DNA of 64,000 nucleotides from Arthrobacter sunyaminii. Lineage in GTDB: Bacteria; Actinomycetota; Actinomycetes; Actinomycetales; Micrococcaceae. Numbering within the stretch: position 1 is the first letter of the stretch; each line of letters starts with the position of its first letter. The translations under genes were made by a program, and so were the position numbers. Location of the stretch: NCBI RefSeq assembly GCF_018866305.1, contig NZ_CP076456.1, positions 3,410,001-3,474,000 of the forward strand, given 5' to 3'. A model generated the notes under the pieces. It made no database searches. It was given only the letters and a program-made list of their open reading frames with translations, and was not told the origin of the DNA. Shown in pieces: positions 59,222 to 64,000 of the stretch.

Positions 59222-60039
59222 CAGATGCCTGCTGCCTGACGCACGAGCGCACGCGACCAGAACCTTCCAGCCAGGGACAAGGCAACTCCTGCCGTCCCTG
59301 CCAACCAGCCAAGGGGACTGCCCAGCAGCACGCCCACGGGATCTGCCCCCAGCAAATAACCAAGGCCCAGCCCTCCCACCGGTAACCAGGTCAGCAGGCG
59401 GACGGTTGCCTGGGGTCCGGCCATTGCGGTCTCCCGCGCCGCCTGGCTGTCCAAACCGCTCTCCAGCTGCGCGGCATACCGTCCGAGGACACCGGCCAGA
59501 GGTGCACCGCTGCGCTCCGTCACGCTCACGCACGCCGCAAGTCCGGTCCACAACCCGGCCAGGGATGCTGCGTCACGGCTCCGGCCCGACCGCCGCGTCT
59601 TCCGAGCTGTTCCAGTCTGTTCCTGCGCAGCGGCACGGAAAACCGGTACAGGGCTGATGCCCAGGGATGCGGACTGCGCGGCGGCCTCCAGCACCGGCAG
59701 CAGCCGCGCGGGCAGGGACCCAGCGGATTCCTTCCCGGCCGCTGCCTGCAGGGTTGCTGCGTCAGCCCAGAGCTGGTGCGGGGCGCGGCCGGCCGCCAGC
59801 AGACCAGTGAGCTGATGGATCAGAAGTGGCAGCTCCTGCAGTGCCGGCTCAGAACGGGACCGTCGAAAGTCCGAAGATAGCCGATGCAAAAGCGAGGGCC
59901 GCAGGAACCGGTCCTCTGGCCGGCCGGGACCCGACAGGCGGCGGCCCAGGCCCGGACTCAATTGCCCCGGGTTTCGGGAAGGCGACAGCAGCAGAACCGC
60001 CGACAGCCCGAGCAGCCCGGTAATCCAAAGACCGGTCAT
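59221..60039 (-). CDS. tadB: TadB-like type II secretion F domain protein
   Basis: From ATG 60039 the protein is 272 aa: a first membrane segment (WITGLLGLSAVLLLS), cytoplasmic GspF-like helices (LQELPLLIHQLTGLLAAGRAPHQLW), and two late membrane segments (LTWLPVGGLGLGYLLG and LAGTAGVALSLAG). It pairs with TadC as the membrane platform. The ATG overlaps the tadA stop (ATGA). The upstream in-frame extension lies inside tadA and is not used. Confidence 0.8.
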   Translation of the reverse strand: MTGLWITGLLGLSAVLLLSPSRNPGQLSPGLGRRLSGPGRPEDRFLRPSLLHRLSSDFRRSRSEPALQELPLLIHQLTGLLAAGRAPHQLWADAATLQAAAGKESAGSLPARLLPVLEAAAQSASLGISPVPVFRAAAQEQTGTARKTRRSGRSRDAASLAGLWTGLAACVSVTERSGAPLAGVLGRYAAQLESGLDSQAARETAMAGPQATVRLLTWLPVGGLGLGYLLGADPVGVLLGSPLGWLAGTAGVALSLAGRFWSRALVRQAAGI

Positions 60040-61331
60040 GAAACGGAGGTCTCCAAGGCCCCGGCGATTCCGCAGGAGGGCTGTTGCCCGTCTGGGCGGG
60101 ACGGTGCCGCTTCCTCCCCGGAACCGCCGATCCGCCCCTGAAGCGCAGCCCACCCCTCGCCGTGCCGATCTGCAGCATCCGTTGGCAGCAGCGGCCGCAA
60201 CGCCGGCACCGCCAGCAGCCGGCCGTCAGCCGATGCCGTGATCACGGCTATTTCGGCAACCCGGCGGCCGGCGGCGCTGCGGGCCAGATGCACCACCACG
60301 TCCAGGGCGCTTGCAGCCTGCAGAGTAACCGCGGTGCTGCTCATGCCGGCGAGCGCCCCGAGAGCTGCCAGCCGGGCGGGAACATTGGCAGCCGAGTTGG
60401 CATGGATTGTGCCACCGGCGCCGTCGTGACCGGTGTTCATGGCGGCCAGGAGTTCACGGACCTCGGCGCCGCGGCACTCCCCCACGATCAGCCGGTCCGG
60501 CCGCATCCGCAGAGCCTGGCGCACCAGTTCGGCCTGATCCACTGACCCGGCTCCTTCGACGTTGCCATGCCGGCTTTGCAGGCCCACAACATGCGGGTGG
60601 CGGGGATCCAGCTCTGCGGCGTCCTCCACGAGCACCAGCCGTTCGTGCGGTTTACTCAATGACAGCAAGGTGGAGAGCAGTGTGGTCTTTCCCGTGCCGG
60701 TGGCTCCGCTGATCAGGAAGTTCAGGCGGGACGCGATGATGCGCCGAAGCACTGCGGCGCACTCAGGATCCATAGTTCCACCGGCCTGCAGTTCCTCCAT
60801 GGTGAAGGTCAGCGTGCGCCGGATGCGGATGGAGAGCAGCGTGGAACCGGTGGATACCGGACGCAGCACCGCATGGACCCGGTAGCCGCGCAGCTGAACA
60901 TCCACGCACGGATTGGAGTCATCCAGCCGCCTTCCCCCGGCGGCAATCAACCGGGCGGCAAGTCCCTGAACCTCCGCGTCGGAACCGAACCGCAGCCCGG
61001 TCAGTTCCAGCCCGTGCCCGCTGTCCACCCATACCCGGTCCGGCCCGTTCACGAGGATGTCACTGATCCCCGGGAGTAACGCCAGTTCCTGCAGCGGGCC
61101 GAGCCCCTGCAGTTCCGCCTGCACCCGGTCAACGGCGCGCAGGGCCCCCTGGGTGCCGAGCAGCCGCCCGCTGGAGTGCACTGCAGCTGCCAACCGGGCC
61201 GCGGTGACGGGCTCGCCGTCGTCCAGCATCCTGCGGCGAACCTCCCGCACCATGGTCGAATCACCGGCGCGGGGTGCCTGGTCATCTGCGGGCAAGGAAG
61301 ATGCTGCCCGGCGGCCCTTTGCCCCGCTCAT
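60036..61331 (-). CDS. tadA: TadA/CpaF-family pilus assembly ATPase
   Basis: The 431-aa hexameric ATPase powers assembly of Flp pili. Walker A GATGTGKT (209-216), the Asp-box VEDAAELDPRHPHVV, Walker B-like LIVGECRGAEVRELLAAMNTGHDG and the His-box (GGTIHANSAANVPAR) are in order. An N-terminal CpaF domain precedes. It corresponds to Rv3659c. The ATG overlaps the ssd stop (ATGA). Confidence 0.93.
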   Translation of the reverse strand: MSGAKGRRAASSLPADDQAPRAGDSTMVREVRRRMLDDGEPVTAARLAAAVHSSGRLLGTQGALRAVDRVQAELQGLGPLQELALLPGISDILVNGPDRVWVDSGHGLELTGLRFGSDAEVQGLAARLIAAGGRRLDDSNPCVDVQLRGYRVHAVLRPVSTGSTLLSIRIRRTLTFTMEELQAGGTMDPECAAVLRRIIASRLNFLISGATGTGKTTLLSTLLSLSKPHERLVLVEDAAELDPRHPHVVGLQSRHGNVEGAGSVDQAELVRQALRMRPDRLIVGECRGAEVRELLAAMNTGHDGAGGTIHANSAANVPARLAALGALAGMSSTAVTLQAASALDVVVHLARSAAGRRVAEIAVITASADGRLLAVPALRPLLPTDAADRHGEGWAALQGRIGGSGEEAAPSRPDGQQPSCGIAGALETSVS

Positions 61332-62617
61332 GACAGCGGCCTTTGCCTCGGGTCAGCGGGCTGGGGCACCTCGGCGGCAAACCGTTCCACCAGCTGTCCG
61401 GTTACCCGCCGGATGCTGCGGCTGCGGCCACGCTGCAGCAACAGTCCGCGTGCCTCGGCGTGTTCGAGGCGGCGCGTCGCGGGCAGGTAGCCGGCCAGGG
61501 GCAGCCCGGCGGCGTCAGCTGCACGGGCGTCGTCCAGTCCGTCGCCCAGCGGTCCACGGACCACTGCTGCTTTGGGTACGGTGCCTCCCAGGCTTCGACT
61601 CAATGATCTGGCTGCGAGCACGGGCCGCAGCCGTCCCGGAACCACCACCAGCAATGCGTCGCAGGAGAGCAGCAGCTGACCGGGCAGGTGCCGTGCGCAG
61701 TCCACAATGGTGAGGGCAAAGGCCGCACGGGCTGCGTCCATGACTGCCCGGATGCTTTCTTCCGCAGGAGCTTCAACCAAGGACTGTGTTCCCGAATACC
61801 CGGGTCCCGCCTCGCCGTCGTCGGCATCGGAATCCGCGGAACCACCGGCGAGCAGCGCAAAACCCGACACCCGAGGCAGCGCAGAAGTGAGCTGCACCGG
61901 GTTCAACGCCCCGCGGACCTCCGTCAAGTCGGGCCAGCGCACTCCGGGGACTTCACCGCTTCCCAGGCTGGCGTCCAGTCCACCGCCGAGGGGGTCGCCG
62001 TCCACCAACAGCGTTTCCATCCGGTGTTCGGCAGCTTCCTGGGCCAGCCAGCACGAAAGGGTGGAGGCCCCGGCTCCCCCGCTTCCGCCCACGACTCCCA
62101 GCACAAAGCCCGAATTGTGTTCTCGCCGGCGACCAAGGTATTCCGCCAACCAGCCCGAAGCCGCCGGAAGCACGGCTACGCGCGCGGCTTCGAGCCGGGC
62201 TGCCTGCTTCCACAAATCCGTGTCCTGCTCGAAGCCCACCAGGATGGTTTCCGCCCGTCGACGCCGGTTCCTGTCCGGTGACATACGGTGTCCAGGTCCC
62301 ACACCCGCCAGGTCGCTGCCCAAGAGCATCACTTCTGGGTTGCGCTGGAATGCGGCTGCTGCGTCCGGCATCACTTCCAACTCCACGCCCGCTGCCGCAG
62401 CAATTCTGGCCACCTCATCCTGGATCCGCTGGGATGCACTGATCAGGATGACCGGCGCCGAGGTGCTTGGACCGCGGGCCGTTGAATGGGACGGGGCACT
62501 CTCCGTGCGCAGGTTAAACCGAGCCGGTGCCCGTGTGTGTTCCGCCGGGAACTGCGCCCGCAGCGCGCGTGCCTTCCGGTGCCCGGAGGACGGCACCCAC
62601 AGTTGTTCTTCGCTCAT
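61328..62617 (-). CDS. ssd: Ssd/TadZ-like (septum-site-determining) ParA/MinD-fold protein
   Basis: From ATG 62617 the 429-aa protein has an N-terminal receiver-like domain (about 50-160; VILISASQRIQDEVARI) and a C-terminal MinD/ParA ATPase-like domain with a deviant Walker A GGSGGAGAST (177-186, no signature Lys) and LLVDGDPLGGGLD. This is the Rv3660c/Ssd and CpaE/TadZ type, which places the Tad machine and, in mycobacteria, affects septation. The lack of the first Walker Lys is usual for this group. It is first in the tad operon. Confidence 0.88.
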   Translation of the reverse strand: MSEEQLWVPSSGHRKARALRAQFPAEHTRAPARFNLRTESAPSHSTARGPSTSAPVILISASQRIQDEVARIAAAAGVELEVMPDAAAAFQRNPEVMLLGSDLAGVGPGHRMSPDRNRRRRAETILVGFEQDTDLWKQAARLEAARVAVLPAASGWLAEYLGRRREHNSGFVLGVVGGSGGAGASTLSCWLAQEAAEHRMETLLVDGDPLGGGLDASLGSGEVPGVRWPDLTEVRGALNPVQLTSALPRVSGFALLAGGSADSDADDGEAGPGYSGTQSLVEAPAEESIRAVMDAARAAFALTIVDCARHLPGQLLLSCDALLVVVPGRLRPVLAARSLSRSLGGTVPKAAVVRGPLGDGLDDARAADAAGLPLAGYLPATRRLEHAEARGLLLQRGRSRSIRRVTGQLVERFAAEVPQPADPRQRPLS

Positions 62618-62804
62618 GCTCCCAGAGTTGCCCAGCCGCAGCAGCAGTACAGCGGACCACTGCAGCGCTGGGGACAAGCCGAGGTTGCCCGTACGGTGTG
62701 GAGGACGGGCGTGAAGGAACACAGCGCCGGCAGCCCGCGTGGGAGGATGGAGGGGCTACATCCGCGGTGAAAACAGAAGTGGAACAGGAAGGTATGCCGG
62801 ACGC

Positions 62805-63596
62805 ATGACGTACCTGCAGATCAACGGCATGGACCTTTATGCAGAGGTTGCCGGCGACGGCGCCCCTGTTCTCCTGCTCCACGGCGGCTTCTGCTCCCTG
62901 GAAGCGATGCGGGAGCTCTCCGATTCCCTGGTCCCGCACTATCGGGTGCATGCCTTCGAGCGTCCCGGCCACGGCCGCTCCGCCGACATCGACGGCGAAT
63001 ACAGCTACGCCCGCGGACTGGCTGACACGCTGGCCTACCTCGACAGCCAGAACCTCGAAGCTGTCCATGTCATCGGTTACAGCGACGGCGCCATCCTTGG
63101 GTTGCTGCTCGCACTAGAGCATCCGGGGCGTGTCCGCTCCCTCACGGCCATCAGCGCCAACCTGGATCCCTCTGCCTTCAGCACCGACGAAGAGCACCAA
63201 TCGCTGGTGCTCACACCGGCGCGGCAGAGTCCTGTCCACACCGCTGGCGGACCCGACGGCGACGGCGCATCCGCTTCGGCCGCCAAACCCGACGTCGAAC
63301 GCCTGCACTACGAACGGCTGTCACCCGACGGCCCGGAGCACGCCGACGTCGTCCTCAATAAGCTGTTCCGGCTCTGGACCACGGAACCGAACATCCCGGC
63401 AGCGGACCTTACCCGCATCACCGCTCCCGTCCTGATCATGGCCGCGGACCGCGACTCGATTCGGCCGGACCACACCCTCCTGATGGCAGCCTCCATTCCC
63501 GGCGCCCGGCTGTGCATAGTGCCGGGCGCATCGCACGGATTGGTGGCCGAGCACCCGAAGCTGATCAGCACCGTGATCCGCGGCTTCCTGCCCTAG
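62805..63596 (+). CDS. Alpha/beta hydrolase
   Basis: The 263-aa protein has the oxyanion HGG (PVLLLHGGF), nucleophile Ser93 in GYSDG, acid Asp in MAADRDS and His in PGASHGLVAEH. It is an esterase or hydrolase of unknown substrate. The ATG overlaps the stop of a 13-codon upstream frame (GTG 62767) in an ATGA quartet, which may couple them. It is divergent from ssd. Confidence 0.85.
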   Translation: MTYLQINGMDLYAEVAGDGAPVLLLHGGFCSLEAMRELSDSLVPHYRVHAFERPGHGRSADIDGEYSYARGLADTLAYLDSQNLEAVHVIGYSDGAILGLLLALEHPGRVRSLTAISANLDPSAFSTDEEHQSLVLTPARQSPVHTAGGPDGDGASASAAKPDVERLHYERLSPDGPEHADVVLNKLFRLWTTEPNIPAADLTRITAPVLIMAADRDSIRPDHTLLMAASIPGARLCIVPGASHGLVAEHPKLISTVIRGFLP

Positions 63597-63621
63597 TCAG
63601 CTGGTCAGCAGCCGGCACCGC

Positions 63622-64000
63622 CTAGCGTGAGCGGCGCAGCAGCCAGACGAAGTACGGCGCGCCGATTAGCGCAATCATCAGCCCCGCGGGAATAGAGGCG
63701 GGGGCGATGAGCGTGCGGCCCAGCGTATCCGCAACGCAGACGAGCAGTGCTCCGACCATCATGGACACGGGGATGAGGCGCCCGTGCCGCGCTCCGACCA
63801 AAGCCCGGGCAAGATGCGGAGCCACCAGGCCCACAAAGCCCACTGCTCCGACGGCGACCACACTGAGTGAAGCGAGGACGGCCGCGACGGACAGCACCCC
63901 GAGCCGGGTCCGTTCCAGCTGCACGCCGAGGATGCGCGGAGTGTCCTCATCCACCGCGAGGAGATCGAGCTGCCGCCGCATGCCAAACAGCAGCGGAACC
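63622..64000 (-). CDS. FecCD-family iron-siderophore ABC permease, cut by window edge
   Basis: The visible C-terminal ~125 residues contain VGFVGLVAPHLARALVGARHGRLIPVSMM-type sequence (the EAA/coupling-helix region of BtuC/FepD) and the ending PAGLMIALIGAPYFVWLLRR, hallmarks of iron-siderophore or cobalamin permeases. The reading frame continues past position 64000, so the N-terminus is outside the window. The internal Met at 63981 is not the start. Confidence 0.9.
   Translation of the reverse strand, partial: VPLLFGMRRQLDLLAVDEDTPRILGVQLERTRLGVLSVAAVLASLSVVAVGAVGFVGLVAPHLARALVGARHGRLIPVSMMVGALLVCVADTLGRTLIAPASIPAGLMIALIGAPYFVWLLRRSR

Noticed and set aside
58464-59363. N-terminal 300 residues of the long frame ending in the Flp-like gene
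   Set aside because: They overlap tadC and part of tadB in another frame and have no pilin character; a strong ribosome site at 58463 marks the true start.

Overview
The window is high-GC DNA with dense, bidirectional gene packing, GTG and TTG starts, and actinobacterial gene neighbourhoods: menBEA, resA-ccdA-resB-ccsB, Rex, the proC / HTH / bS22 / HAD block, and helicase-Tad-Ssd. Gene content fits an Arthrobacter-like member of the Micrococcaceae, but genus is inferred from gene style and not proven. No rRNA, tRNA, CRISPR array, integrase, transposase or prophage was found. It reads as ordinary chromosome with one accessory catabolic island.

Layout. 0-1.7 kb: 3' part of a histidine phosphatase and a tandem pair of 188-aa lipoproteins with matching promoters. 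1.7-10 kb (minus): narG-narH-narJ-narI-narK, a complete membrane nitrate reductase plus a nitrate/nitrite transporter. 10-13.2 kb (plus): menB-menE-menA, menaquinone synthesis, supplying the quinol that NarI oxidises. 13.2-14.1 kb: two small membrane proteins. 14.2-19.4 kb (minus): histidine phosphatase, thioredoxin-like ResA, CcdA, ResB and CcsB, the System II cytochrome c maturation set. 19.5-22.7 kb: YceI, two paralogous membrane proteins, and Rex, the NADH/NAD+ sensor that usually controls respiratory genes. The first third is therefore largely a respiration region.

22.7-37.6 kb is housekeeping: glutaredoxin-like protein, HAD phosphatase, the 32-aa ribosomal protein bS22, an excisionase-type DNA-binding protein, NADP-glutamate dehydrogenase, an ArsR regulator, an AcuC-like deacetylase, TrkH/TrkA potassium uptake, ProC, a TIM-barrel isomerase, Ppx/GppA, topoisomerase I and a methyltransferase.

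37.7-53.0 kb is the most interesting part. A KstD-like flavoprotein is divergent from a plus-strand run of: fused double acyl-CoA dehydrogenase, ADP-forming acyl-CoA ligase, TetR regulator, VOC protein, thiolase-fold protein lacking the usual nucleophilic Cys, a DUF35 partner lacking its zinc cysteines, aldehyde dehydrogenase, two duplicated MFS transporters and a MaoC hydratase. Together these could dehydrogenate, hydrate and retro-aldol cleave an acyl-CoA side chain, oxidise the released aldehyde, re-activate the acid and move the substrate. The enzyme set parallels the aldolytic side-chain route for bile acids; the real substrate is unknown.

53-64 kb: tRNA hydroxylase TrhO, a GNAT protein, an MrfA/YprA-like helicase, a tad/flp pilus locus (TadE-like, TadE, Flp-like, TadC, TadB, TadA, Ssd), an alpha/beta hydrolase and the 3' end of an iron-siderophore permease.

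A window-wide signal is start architecture: ten genes have a -10 hexamer (nine TANNNT, one GATAAT) exactly six bases before an ATG or GTG, so the predicted transcription start is the first base of the start codon. Several more are within one base. This predicts widespread leaderless mRNA and was used to choose many starts. No gene-free stretch exceeds 300 bases.
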